A DNA stretch of 64,000 nt from the NCBI GenBank assembly GCA_963802355.1, contig CAWDIV010000022.1:62001-126000 (forward strand), in the 5' to 3' direction. Below are positions 56,718 to 64,000 of the stretch, in pieces. Source of the stretch: SG8-41 sp963802355 (GTDB lineage: Bacteria; Pseudomonadota; Gammaproteobacteria; Burkholderiales; SG8-41). The notes below the pieces were generated by a model. The model was not told the DNA's origin. It saw only the letters and a program-made list of their open reading frames with translations, and did no database searches. A program made the position numbers and the translations under genes. Each line of letters begins with the position of its first letter. The first letter of the stretch is position 1.

Positions 56718-57062
56718 TCATTCACCAAACGCGTTCGCGATCCATTCGATCTGCTGGGGGCTTCCGCTCATGAGCACGACATCGAAGCGGCACGCGCAGT
56801 GCGTGCCCTGCCGCGCGAGGTAGTGGCGGGCGGCGGCGAGCAGGCGCCTGCGCTTGGCAGGGGTGATGCTCTCGGCGGCGCCGCCGTAAGCCTGCGAAGT
56901 CCTGGCGCGCACTTCGACGAACACGACGGTCGCGCCATTGCGCGCGATCAAGTCGATCTCGCCGAACTTGCAGCGGTAGTTGCGCTCGATGATCTTGAGT
57001 CCCTTGGCCGCGAGAAACGCGGCGGCGCGGGCCTCGGCGTCTCCACCGGCACTGCGGGTCAC
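56718..57062 (-). CDS. yraN: UPF0102 family protein YraN
   Basis: 114 residues with the restriction-endonuclease-like core KIIERNYRCKFGEIDLIARN and VVFVEVRARTSQAYGGAAES (Glu/Asp/ExK-type residues), then KRRRLLAAARHYL. The predicted nuclease role is unproven. The ATG overlaps the lpoA stop (ATGA), so translation is coupled. Confidence 0.92.
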   Translation of the reverse strand: MTRSAGGDAEARAAAFLAAKGLKIIERNYRCKFGEIDLIARNGATVVFVEVRARTSQAYGGAAESITPAKRRRLLAAARHYLARQGTHCACRFDVVLMSGSPQQIEWIANAFGE

Positions 57063-58252
57063 CGGACCTCATCTGAGATCTTGAGCTTGCCGTCACTGAA
57101 TTGCGCGGCGGTAAGACCGCGCTCGAAGTTATGGTCGGCTCCGAGCGTGAGGCGCCCGATCACGCCATCGAGTATCACGTTGGTCTTGCCGGAAAGAATC
57201 TCCTGGGAGACGCGGAACGCGTCGATGCCGAGCGCATAGAAGCGATCGAGGTCGGCGTCGCGGTGATCGGGGCGCGGATAAACCATCACCGCCGGATGCT
57301 CCGGCTGCAGGAGCCAGGGCATGTCGAGAAAGCGCACGTTCGCGAGGTCAAAACCGGCGAGCGGACTCGTGTTCCCCGGGTACACATGCGAGGTCGCATA
57401 TGGAGCGAGTGTTCTGAGATAGGGGCGCGCCTGCCGCGCGCGCGGGAAGTCGAGCGCGAGGAACACCATGTCGGCGAGACCCAGCCCCACCGCCTGTCTG
57501 ATGCGGACGAGCTCCGACTGGTCGGCGCTGAACGGGATTTCGGCGACGTGCTTTCCGCCGAGGCGCGTGAACTCCAGAACGAACGCCTGATGTATGCGCT
57601 TGAACAGCGGCGTGTCCGCGTACAGCGTGATGGCGTTCTGGTGTCCTTCCTGATAGGCGAGCTGCGCTACCTGACGCGCTTCGGCCTCGGCGTGGAGGCT
57701 CAACACGTAGAGGTCGCGTTGCGGTGCGGTGCGGCGGTCGGGAACATTGAGGGCTATCGTCGGCACCATCACCAGCGCGCTCTCCACGACGGCCGACACG
57801 CCGCTGCGCGTGAGCGGCCCTACGATGAGGCGCGCGCCGTTCTCGAGTGCGCGCCGGTAGTTTTCGACGATCACGCGCTCGTCGTCGCTCACCGGGTAGA
57901 CCCGCAGCGGTAATGCCCCGCGACCCTGCACCTTGGCCGCCGCGAGAAACCCGTTCCTGACCGCTTCGGCGTGCTTCACGAACGGCGGTGCATCGAGCGG
58001 GAGCAAGAGCGCGATGTGCGGAACCACCGGCGCTGCTCCCGCGTTCGGCGTTTTATCGGAACGCTCCGCCGGCGCGGGTTTCGCCGGCGTGGGGGCAGTG
58101 CCATCAGGCGTGAGGGGCACCGCCACATCAAGCGGCGGTGGCGACTTCGCGGGCGCTGTCACCGCTTCGCTGGCCAACGCATATCCGCCACCGTATAGTA
58201 TCGCCGCAGCGAGGGTGACGACGACCAGCCGATGGAGCACGCCGCAGCGCAT
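57059..58252 (-). CDS. lpoA: Penicillin-binding protein activator, LpoA family
   Basis: About 397 residues resembling the C-terminal periplasmic-binding-like domain of LpoA (YraM): PHIALLLPLDAPPFVKHAEA, NGARLIVGPLTRSGVSAVVE, HVYPGNTSPLAGFDLANVRF and the end IDGVIGRLTLGADHNFERGL-like. The N-terminal TPR part of E. coli LpoA is replaced by a Pro/Ala linker, as in many betaproteobacteria. The export signal (LVVVTLAAAILYGGGYALA) has no lipobox Cys, so it may not be a lipoprotein, which is unusual for the name. The start at 58252 overlaps the divergent rsmI start. Confidence 0.88.
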   Translation of the reverse strand: MRCGVLHRLVVVTLAAAILYGGGYALASEAVTAPAKSPPPLDVAVPLTPDGTAPTPAKPAPAERSDKTPNAGAAPVVPHIALLLPLDAPPFVKHAEAVRNGFLAAAKVQGRGALPLRVYPVSDDERVIVENYRRALENGARLIVGPLTRSGVSAVVESALVMVPTIALNVPDRRTAPQRDLYVLSLHAEAEARQVAQLAYQEGHQNAITLYADTPLFKRIHQAFVLEFTRLGGKHVAEIPFSADQSELVRIRQAVGLGLADMVFLALDFPRARQARPYLRTLAPYATSHVYPGNTSPLAGFDLANVRFLDMPWLLQPEHPAVMVYPRPDHRDADLDRFYALGIDAFRVSQEILSGKTNVILDGVIGRLTLGADHNFERGLTAAQFSDGKLKISDEVR

Positions 58253-59116
58253 GGGGGAGCAGACCAGCAAGGCAGAGCGACATTATATGTAGTGGCCACG
58301 CCGATTGGAAATCTTCGCGACATCAGTGCGCGCGCCCTGGACGTGCTGAAGAGCGTGGATGCGGTGGCGGCCGAGGACACCCGGGTGACCGCCCGCTTGC
58401 TCGGCCATTATGGCATCGCCAAGCGCCTGATTTCGGTGCACGAGCACAATGAAAAGCGCGCGATCAAGGATGTGTTGAGCCTGCTAGAGGCTGGAAAATC
58501 GCTGGCGCTGACCAGCGACGCGGGGACGCCTGCGGTCTCCGATCCCGGCGCCCTGTTGGTGGGAGCGGTGCGCGATGCGGGATTTGCGGTGACGCCGATT
58601 CCAGGGCCGAATGCCGCGGTGACGGCGCTGTCCGCCGCAGGGTTCGCCGCGCCGCATTTCCTCTTCTATGGTTTCCTGCCGCCGCGTGCGGCGGAGCGCC
58701 GCCGGGCGCTGGCGCAGCTCGCGCCGCTGCTCTTTACACTCGTATTCTATGAGGCCCCGCATCGCGTCATGGCTTGCGTGGCCGACCTTTGCGCAACGCT
58801 GGGCGGCGAGCGCCGGATCGTCATCGCGCGCGAACTGACCAAGCTCTTCGAGGCCATACACCAGTGTGCCCTCGCGGACGCCGAGGCGTGGTTCAAGCGG
58901 GACCCGAACCGGACGCGGGGAGAATTCGTGCTGATCGTGGAAGGCGCGGGTGCGCGCCCGCGCCGCGAAGATCCAGGCGCGCACCGCACGCTCGAGATCC
59001 TGTTGGACGCGCTGCCGCTGAAGCAGGCGGTGAATCTGGCAGTGAAACTGACCGGCGGCAGAAGGAACGAGCTCTACAAGCTAGCGCTCGCGCTGAAGAA
59101 GAAGCGTGACTCGTGA
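58232..59116 (+). CDS. rsmI: 16S rRNA (cytidine(1402)-2'-O)-methyltransferase
   Basis: 294 residues. Tetrapyrrole methylase fold with TLYVVATPIGNLRDISARAL, VAAEDTRVTARLLGHYGI, SDAGTPAVSDPGALLVGAVR and LVFYEAPHRVMACVADL. Modifies C1402 in the ribosomal decoding centre. ATG 58232 leaves a 15-residue leader before the first strand. Its 5' end overlaps that of lpoA on the other strand by about 20 bases, so the promoters must lie inside the opposite genes. Confidence 0.95.
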   Translation: MEHAAAHGGADQQGRATLYVVATPIGNLRDISARALDVLKSVDAVAAEDTRVTARLLGHYGIAKRLISVHEHNEKRAIKDVLSLLEAGKSLALTSDAGTPAVSDPGALLVGAVRDAGFAVTPIPGPNAAVTALSAAGFAAPHFLFYGFLPPRAAERRRALAQLAPLLFTLVFYEAPHRVMACVADLCATLGGERRIVIARELTKLFEAIHQCALADAEAWFKRDPNRTRGEFVLIVEGAGARPRREDPGAHRTLEILLDALPLKQAVNLAVKLTGGRRNELYKLALALKKKRDS

Positions 59117-59126
59117 CCGGTGACCC

Positions 59127-60167
59127 GTGAGCCGCAGCATCACCATTACCCGGCCCGATGATTGGCATCTGCACCTGCGCGACGGCGAGCAAATGCGCGC
59201 GGTGCTGCCTGATACCGCGCGGCGTTTCGGCCGCGCGATCGTAATGCCCAATTTGAAGCCGCCGGTCACGAGCACTCAGGCCGCGCTGCGCTATCGGGAG
59301 CGCATCCGCGCTGCGCTTCCTGCCGGTGTCCAATTCGAGCCGTTGATGACTCTTTATCTCACCGACAACACCGCGCCGGAAGAAATCGGCAAAGCGTGGG
59401 AAAGCGGAGCCGTGCATGCGGTCAAGTACTACCCGGCGGGGGCCACGACCAACTCCGAATCGGGAGTCACCGATCTCAAGCGCTGCTACCGGGTGTTCGA
59501 GGCGATGGAAAAGCACCGCATGCCGCTGCTAATGCACGGCGAGGTGACCGATGACGGCGTGGACGTTTTCGATCGTGAGCGGATATTCGTGGAGAAAGTG
59601 CTCACGCCGCTCATCGAGCGCTTTGCCGGCTTGAAGATCGTGATGGAGCATATCACCACGCGCGAGGCCGCGCGGTTCATTGCCTCAGCGTCGCGCCGTG
59701 TTGCGGCCACCATCACGGCGCACCATCTACTGCTCAACCGCAACGCGCTGTTTCAGGGCGGCCTGCAGCCGCATCATTACTGCCTGCCGGTCGTCAAGCG
59801 CGAGGAGCACCGCCTGGCGCTGGTGCACGCGGTGGTGAGCGGCAGCCCGAAGTTCTTCCTCGGCACCGACAGCGCGCCGCACCCGCGCAATGCCAAGGAG
59901 GCGGCGTGCGGGTGTGCGGGCATCTACACCGCGCACGCCGGCATCGAGCTCTACGCCGAAGCCTTTGCCGCCGCCGGCGTGCTCGACAAGCTCGATGCGT
60001 TCGCGGGAGGGTTCGGAGCGGAATTCTACGGAATGCCGGTCAATCGTGAAAAAATCACGCTGGTGGAAGAATCTCGTCCGGTGCCGCCGGAGATTCCGTT
60101 CGGCGCCGATGCGCTGGTGCCGTTCCGGGCCGGCGGCAGCGTTGCGTGGAGACTAGGTTCTGTGTAA
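59127..60167 (+). CDS. pyrC: Dihydroorotase
   Basis: Pyrimidine synthesis, carbamoyl-aspartate to dihydroorotate. 346 residues of the E. coli-type class. Zinc His pair in DDWHLHLRDG, carboxylated Lys in AVKYYPAGATTNSESG, then MHGEVTD, MEHITTREAARFI and the catalytic Asp in FFLGTDSAPHPRNAKE. Starts at GTG 59127 ten bases after rsmI, so the two may share a transcript. Confidence 0.96.
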   Translation: MSRSITITRPDDWHLHLRDGEQMRAVLPDTARRFGRAIVMPNLKPPVTSTQAALRYRERIRAALPAGVQFEPLMTLYLTDNTAPEEIGKAWESGAVHAVKYYPAGATTNSESGVTDLKRCYRVFEAMEKHRMPLLMHGEVTDDGVDVFDRERIFVEKVLTPLIERFAGLKIVMEHITTREAARFIASASRRVAATITAHHLLLNRNALFQGGLQPHHYCLPVVKREEHRLALVHAVVSGSPKFFLGTDSAPHPRNAKEAACGCAGIYTAHAGIELYAEAFAAAGVLDKLDAFAGGFGAEFYGMPVNREKITLVEESRPVPPEIPFGADALVPFRAGGSVAWRLGSV

Positions 60168-60599
60168 GCGCCGTGCCGCGTCGCCCGTTAAGCCGATAAT
60201 GAGCGTCGTAAAAAAGGGTGACTCCGCTCATCCCTCACCCCCCCGCCCCTCTCCCGGAGGAGAGGGTGCGCCGGAGCTTGGAGCAGGGTCCGCCCCCTTG
60301 TGGGGATGCGACCGCGGAGGCGCACATAAGCACGCGAATTATCCGGCGCCGCATCCCGCTACGGGGTGGCCGGCGGAGCGTGGAGCAGGGACCCGCTTGC
60401 GGGATGCGTGGAGCCGGCCGTTGGAGCGTCGTACGCCGGCCCATTCGCATCTCCGGGGTCAGATTCCCCAAGAAAAATCCTTGGGGCCCCTCTTCCGCCC
60501 TTCGACGCGTCATCCATCGGCAAGCCGACGGAGTCCTGCTCCGCCCTCCGCGGGCGCCTTCGAGGTGCAAATGCGCTCTCGGCATTTGCACGAGATTCT
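60168..60599. repeat. 432-base gap with CCTCACCC..GGAGAGGG and GGAGCAGGG repeats
   Basis: CCCCTCTCCCGGAGGAGAGG at 60246-60265 (family of the glnS insert), then GGAGCAGGGTCCGCCCCCTT (60280) and GGAGCAGGGACCCGCTTGCG (60384) with GGATGCG ends. No gene was seen. Confidence 0.8.
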
Positions 60600-61203
60600 A
60601 TGATGGGACACGCGCACGCGGACCCGCATACCACTCTTGCGCTCCGCCACTACTCGAAGCTCAAGCTACCGCCCGGCGACCTGTGGATCTTCGGCTACGG
60701 GTCGCTGATGTGGCATCCCGAGATTCCGTACGTGCAATGGGCGCCCGCGCTGGTCTTCGGCTATCACCGCGCGCTGTGCATCTATTCGAGCCGCTGGCGC
60801 GGCACACCCGAGCGTCCCGGCCTGGTGCTGGGGCTGGATCGCGGCGGCGCGTGCCGCGGCATCGCGTTTCGCATCAAGGCGGCCGATGTGCCATTCGCGC
60901 TCGAAGCGCTGTGGCAGCGTGAGATGAGGCGGGCGGTGTATCAACCGCGCGCTGCTACCGGCGCGGCTGCCCGATCGGGAAACGCGGGTCCTTACCTTCA
61001 TCGCCGATCCGCACCACGCTGGCTATGCGGGAAAGCTGTCGGTCAAGCAGACGGCGCGACTGGTCGCGACATGTCATGGCGACCGGGGCCCCAATCTCGA
61101 CTACATCACGCGCACCGTAAATCACCTGGCGGAGCTCGGCGTGCGCGACCACAATCTGCAGCGCGTGCTCGTCGCCGCCCGCGCCCTCTGCGAGCGCGGC
61201 TAA
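60600..61203 (+). pseudogene. chaC: Gamma-glutamylcyclotransferase, ChaC type, one frameshift
   Basis: Cleaves glutathione to 5-oxoproline and Cys-Gly in known members. GDLWIFGYGSLMWHPEIPYV (GYGSLMW substrate loop) near residue 27, then GYHRALCIYSSRWRGTPERP and CRGIAFRIKAADVPFALEAL. The frame changes near 60950, continuing ALLPARLPDRETRVLTFIAD, HHAGYAGKLSVKQTARLVAT and a TAA at 61203. Start is ATG 60600 or 60603. Joined length about 200, normal. A single indel, possibly an error. Confidence 0.85.
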
Positions 61204-61229
61204 ACGCAAATTCCTCCGCGAAGACCGTT

Positions 61230-61395
61230 CACCGTGCGATGGGGGGGTGCGGGGGGGAACGGGAAGGGCCCGATGTTTTGCCGGAAGGGGCCCGTTCCCC
61301 GCCCTCGTTTATCGGGGGGTGCGGGGGGAATGGGAAGGAGGGTGTCAGGAACCCTAAGCTCTAAGGTTCCTGACACCTTCGGGCCCGTTCCAGGC
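61230..61395. repeat. Composite nested palindromic repeat, longest copy
   Basis: ATGGGGGGGTGCGGGGGGGA and GGGAAGGGCCCGATGTTTTG, then GGGGCCCGTTCCCCGCCCTC form one dyad. A second copy (GGGGGGTGCGGGGGGAATGG) encloses AGGGTGTCAGGAACCCT and AAGGTTCCTGACACCTT. Parts match 31309-31390 and 43715-43812. Confidence 0.85.
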
Positions 61396-61400
61396 CGCCC

Positions 61401-61919
61401 CTATGGAAACGCCGGAATCGTAGGCTCGAAGCCGCCGGATACAGCCTCGGGATGGCGGCGGGCGATGAGCTCCCTGATTTCCTGCGCGCGCCGCATCGGC
61501 ACATCTACCATCATCAGCACCTTGCCCCGCTCGATCTCGGGATGAAAAGCCTTGAGCTTGGAATTAGGCACGGCGCTAGCCGCCATGCTGGAGGCCCACG
61601 CGCCGAACAACGCGCCGAACAGGGCGGCGAGCAGCACGGTCACCAGCTGCAAGGACACGCCCCGCGGAGGGAACAGCACGATCAAGAGACCGCCGATGAT
61701 GCCGGCAACGCCTCCGATGGTCATGCCCAACTGCGCGCCGTGCACGACGTCGGTCTTCTGCAGCACGTTCGCCTCCGGCAAGTCATCGGGCAAGGTATCG
61801 CGCCGGGCGAGGAAATGAATATGCTTGATCTCGATGCGCGCGAGCAGCATCTCGTTCAACATACCGCGCGCGCTGTCAATATCGGGGAGGATGAAGTACA
61901 ACCGGCGTCGCATCAGCAT
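61401..61919 (-). CDS. Conserved membrane protein of the DUF1269-like type
   Basis: 172 residues from ATG 61919 (AGGAG upstream). The N-terminal part is cytoplasmic and regulator-like (YFILPDIDSARGMLNEMLLA), followed by a Gly-rich hairpin of two membrane helices (GMTIGGVAGIIGGLLIVLF and LVTVLLAALFGALFGAWA), then a second soluble stretch EIERGKVLMMVDVPMRRAQE. Glycine-zipper architecture. Function unknown; expected at the inner membrane. Confidence 0.8.
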   Translation of the reverse strand: MLMRRRLYFILPDIDSARGMLNEMLLARIEIKHIHFLARRDTLPDDLPEANVLQKTDVVHGAQLGMTIGGVAGIIGGLLIVLFPPRGVSLQLVTVLLAALFGALFGAWASSMAASAVPNSKLKAFHPEIERGKVLMMVDVPMRRAQEIRELIARRHPEAVSGGFEPTIPAFP

Positions 61920-62070
61920 GTTTTTCTCCTCTAGCTGTGAACCGCGGGCGAACCACTCCGTCGCAATTAGAGAGGAGCGTGTGGCTGAAGGTTCAAGCGC
62001 GGGCCCGTGCGCGTTTTGGCGCCAAGCAAGCCGGCGCTGGCGGGCGCATCCGGGTGTAAAATTCGCTCGG

Positions 62071-62412
62071 GAAGCTGGCCAGACAGCCGCTGCGTGCGGA
62101 AGAAGCGGACCTATACGATGGTTCGTACCGTGCGGAGAGGAAAGTCCGGGCTCCATAGGGTAGGGTGGCGGCTAATCACCGCCCGCCGTGAGGCGAGGAA
62201 CAGGGCCACAGAGACGAGTCCTGACGTGGGCAACTGCGTTGGGGGTGAAACGAGGCAACCTCCACCCGGAGCAACACCAAATAGGCAAGCGATGACGCGG
62301 CCCGCCGAGCTTGCGGGTAGGTGGCTTGAGCGCTGGAGCAATCCAGGGCCTAGAGGAATGGCTGTCAGGGGCTGCAAAGTCCTCCACAGAACCCGGCTTA
62401 CCGGCCGGCTTC
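62071..62412 (+). ncRNA. rnpB: RNase P RNA, bacterial type A
   Basis: Catalytic RNA that matures tRNA 5' ends. P1 is formed by GAAGCTGGCC (62071-62080) and GGCCGGCTTC (62403-62412). The universally conserved GAGGAAAGTCCGGGCTCC follows at 62139, and the P4 partner near the 3' end is ACAGAACCCGGCTTACCGG. About 342 bases, normal for proteobacteria. It lies upstream of the mraZ cluster, a common betaproteobacterial position. Confidence 0.96.
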
Positions 62413-62430
62413 CCTTTTCTTCATGCTGGA

Positions 62431-62450
62431 CTGTTGCCTTCGCGCAACAG
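62431..62450 (+). terminator. Probable rnpB terminator hairpin
   Basis: CTGTTGC / GCAACAG stem around CTTCGC, followed by ACCCTCTTTCCCC. The T tract is poor, so termination strength is uncertain. Confidence 0.6.
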
Positions 62451-62469
62451 ACCCTCTTTCCCCAGTAGC

Positions 62470-62650
62470 GCCGTACGGGGTATCTCCTGATCTTAAAGTA
62501 TTACATTTGTTTTCTTCTTTATCATTCTGTTTCTAATATCTATTACACTTAAATAAAACACTAAAAATGCTCATAAATTTAGCACATAAGTCTTTGTCCT
62601 AAAACCAGAAACCGGCCCATCGCTTGACCGCTCGCCTTTCTTTCCCATAT
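62470..62650. promoter_or_regulatory. AT-rich leader upstream of mraZ
   Basis: About 120 bases of unusually AT-rich DNA (62500-62620, for example CTATTACACTTAAATAAAAC) in a GC-rich chromosome. It lies directly before the MraZ-type repeats, so the main promoter of the division/cell wall cluster is probably here. Exact -35/-10 boxes could not be fixed. Confidence 0.55.
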
Positions 62651-62680
62651 AGTGGGGAAGAGTGGAGAAAAGTGGGACAA
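62651..62680 (+). promoter_or_regulatory. MraZ-binding direct repeats
   Basis: AGTGGGGAAG, AGTGGAGAAA and AGTGGGACAA are three direct repeats with exact 10-base period, the known TGGGN-N5 arrangement bound by MraZ, which represses its own operon. Confidence 0.85.
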
Positions 62681-62735
62681 AGGGTCTTCTCAGCTACGAG
62701 GGGATGCTGTCGTCCCACAACCCTGAGGGGGAGTC

Positions 62736-63182
62736 GTGTTTCGCGGCGTCGCGCAACTCAATCTCGACAGCAAGGGCAGGCTCGCAGTGCCCGCCCGTTT
62801 TCGCGACGCTCTCAATGCGCGCTGCAGCGGTCATCTCGTCCTCACTGCGGATTCCGATCGCTGCCTCCTCATCTATCCGCTGCCCGATTGGGAACCGATC
62901 GAGCAGAAGTTGATGGCCCTCTCCAGCTTCAACGCGCAGATCCGCGAATTGCAGCGGCGGCTGGTCGGCTATGCGGAAGACGTCGTGATGGACGCGACGG
63001 GACGCATCCTGGTGCCGCCGGCGCTACGCAGCTTCGCGCAGCTCGAGAAGAGCGTCGTGCTGGTGGGCCAGGGCAACAAATTCGAATTGTGGAACAAGGA
63101 CAACTGGGGGGAACTGATGGACAAGGGTGGCGGTTTCAGCTCGAGCGGGCTCCCGCCAGAGCTGGAAGGCTTCTCCTTGTGA
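62736..63182 (+). CDS. mraZ: Transcriptional regulator MraZ
   Basis: 148 residues, two SpoVT/AbrB-like halves: FRGVAQLNLDSKGRLAVPAR and YAEDVVMDATGRILVPPALR. Forms a ring that binds the repeats 55 bases upstream of its start. GTG start with GAGGGGGAGTC before it. The stop overlaps the rsmH GTG, so the first two genes of the dcw cluster are coupled. Confidence 0.95.
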   Translation: MFRGVAQLNLDSKGRLAVPARFRDALNARCSGHLVLTADSDRCLLIYPLPDWEPIEQKLMALSSFNAQIRELQRRLVGYAEDVVMDATGRILVPPALRSFAQLEKSVVLVGQGNKFELWNKDNWGELMDKGGGFSSSGLPPELEGFSL

Positions 63183-64000
63183 GCGATGGCTCACATACCG
63201 CTGTCCTCTCAGAGCAAGCAGTAAACGGATTGAATGTGCGCGGTGACGGTGTCTACGTCGACTGCACGTTCGGCCGAGGCGGGCACAGCCGCCTGATCCT
63301 GGCACGACTGGGACGGGCGGGACGGTTGCTCGCGCTCGACCGCGATGCGGAAGCAGTCGCCGCGGGAGGAGCGATCGATGACCGGCGTTTCCGGGTTCTG
63401 CATGGGCGGTTCGGCCGCGTCGGCGAGCTCGCCGCGAGCGTCGGCGTCATGCAGGCCGACGGCATCCTGCTCGATCTCGGCGTTTCCTCGCCGCAGCTCG
63501 ACGATCCCGCCCGCGGCTTCAGTTTCCGCTTTGACGCGCCGCTCGACATGCGCATGGACGCGAGCAGCGGCATTACAGCTGCAGACTGGCTCGGCGCTGC
63601 GACCCAGTCGGAAATCCGGGAGGTAATAAAAACCTATGGCGAAGAACGGTTTGCTAAACAGATTGCAGCAGCGATTGTTGCGGCTCGAGCGCGGGGATCT
63701 CTACGCACCACACGACAACTTGCCGCGCTCGTGGCAGCGGCCGTTCCTGCGCGGGAGCCCAACCAGGATCCGGCGACGCGCACGTTTCAAGCTCTACGGA
63801 TTCACATCAATCAGGAGCTTGAGGAATTGTCGTTAGCGCTGCCCCAGTGCGTGGAACTCCTGCGTCCCGCCGGGCGTCTGGTGGTGATCAGTTTCCATTC
63901 CCTTGAAGACCGGATCGTCAAGCGCTTCCTCCGCGAAGCGGCGCGGCCTGACCGGCTGCCGGCGCGGCTGCCGGTGCGCGCGCGCGACCTGGCCGCTCCG
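63179..64000 (+). CDS. rsmH: 16S rRNA (cytosine(1402)-N4)-methyltransferase, 3' end beyond window
   Basis: The frame from GTG 63179 (overlapping the mraZ TGA) is open for 274 codons to the window end. SAM-binding VYVDCTFGRGGHSRLILARL, ADGILLDLGVSSPQLDDPAR (catalytic-site region), TYGEERFAKQIAAAIVAAR and VVISFHSLEDRIVKRFL are all diagnostic. N4-methylates C1402, the same base whose ribose is methylated by RsmI. About 40 residues are missing at the C-terminus. Confidence 0.96.
   Translation, partial: MSDGSHTAVLSEQAVNGLNVRGDGVYVDCTFGRGGHSRLILARLGRAGRLLALDRDAEAVAAGGAIDDRRFRVLHGRFGRVGELAASVGVMQADGILLDLGVSSPQLDDPARGFSFRFDAPLDMRMDASSGITAADWLGAATQSEIREVIKTYGEERFAKQIAAAIVAARARGSLRTTRQLAALVAAAVPAREPNQDPATRTFQALRIHINQELEELSLALPQCVELLRPAGRLVVISFHSLEDRIVKRFLREAARPDRLPARLPVRARDLAAP

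Noticed and set aside
62071..62412. Short protein frames within rnpB
   Set aside because: The region is explained fully by RNase P RNA with P1 pairing and conserved cores.

Overview
The window comes from a high-GC Gram-negative chromosome, most likely a betaproteobacterium of the Burkholderiales type. The evidence is six Bug/TctC-type periplasmic solute receptors plus a relic of a seventh, the gene order rsmI / lpoA-yraN-diaA-dolP, birA-coaX-SPOR, and rnpB next to mraZ-rsmH. Genus cannot be read from the sequence. No rRNA, tRNA, CRISPR array, transposase, integrase or prophage gene was seen.

Layout. 0-5 kb: the 3' part of an OmpR-type response regulator, a frame-broken PAS hybrid histidine kinase, and an M64-type metallopeptidase. 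5-11 kb: a racemase-fold protein, a PQQ-type sugar dehydrogenase with its own diheme cytochrome c, four small cupin/membrane genes and a secreted protein. 11.1-13 kb: three attC-like sites with small orphan genes, resembling an integron cassette array without an integrase. 13-17.8 kb: a frameshifted flavin monooxygenase, an AlaX editing protein, a cupin and a Bug receptor. 18-22.5 kb: a frame-broken GAF histidine kinase, response regulator and response regulator-cyclase operon. 22.9-31.3 kb: solute receptors with an acetamidase, an amidase and an alpha/beta-hydrolase, several frameshifted. 31.8-44 kb: GNAT, Bug plus divergent LysR, alcohol dehydrogenase, a peroxiredoxin with an in-frame TGA at the catalytic position, a CoxG-like protein, a ThDP enzyme, a second racemase-fold protein, a hydrolase, and a three-gene nitrile hydratase/thiocyanate hydrolase-type operon. 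44-64 kb: mostly housekeeping (glnS, birA, coaX, hldE C-terminal-type, dolP, diaA, yraN, lpoA, rsmI, pyrC, chaC, rnpB, mraZ, rsmH) with a PAS histidine kinase/response regulator pair and a second cassette-like patch at 53-54.5 kb.

How it fits together. The accessory half is built for scavenging organic acids and amides: Bug and DctP receptors, acetamidase, amidase, nitrile hydratase-like enzyme, esterases and cupins. Most housekeeping genes are intact. At least a dozen accessory genes are frame-broken. Some breaks fall in G runs and look like sequencing or assembly indels. The density in the two large kinase loci could also be real decay.

Almost every intergenic gap is filled with short-period dyad repeats of several families, for example the CCACAGATAAACACAGAT type, the CGCCAAGACGCCAAG type and the GGTGTCAGGAACC type. 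These repeats also enter genes: one lies in frame inside glnS, one provides the start of the hldE-like gene, and one provides the end of a membrane protein gene. The most notable single observation is the peroxiredoxin at 36307-36765: its only interruption is a TGA exactly at the peroxidatic cysteine of PxxxTxxC, which predicts a selenoprotein.
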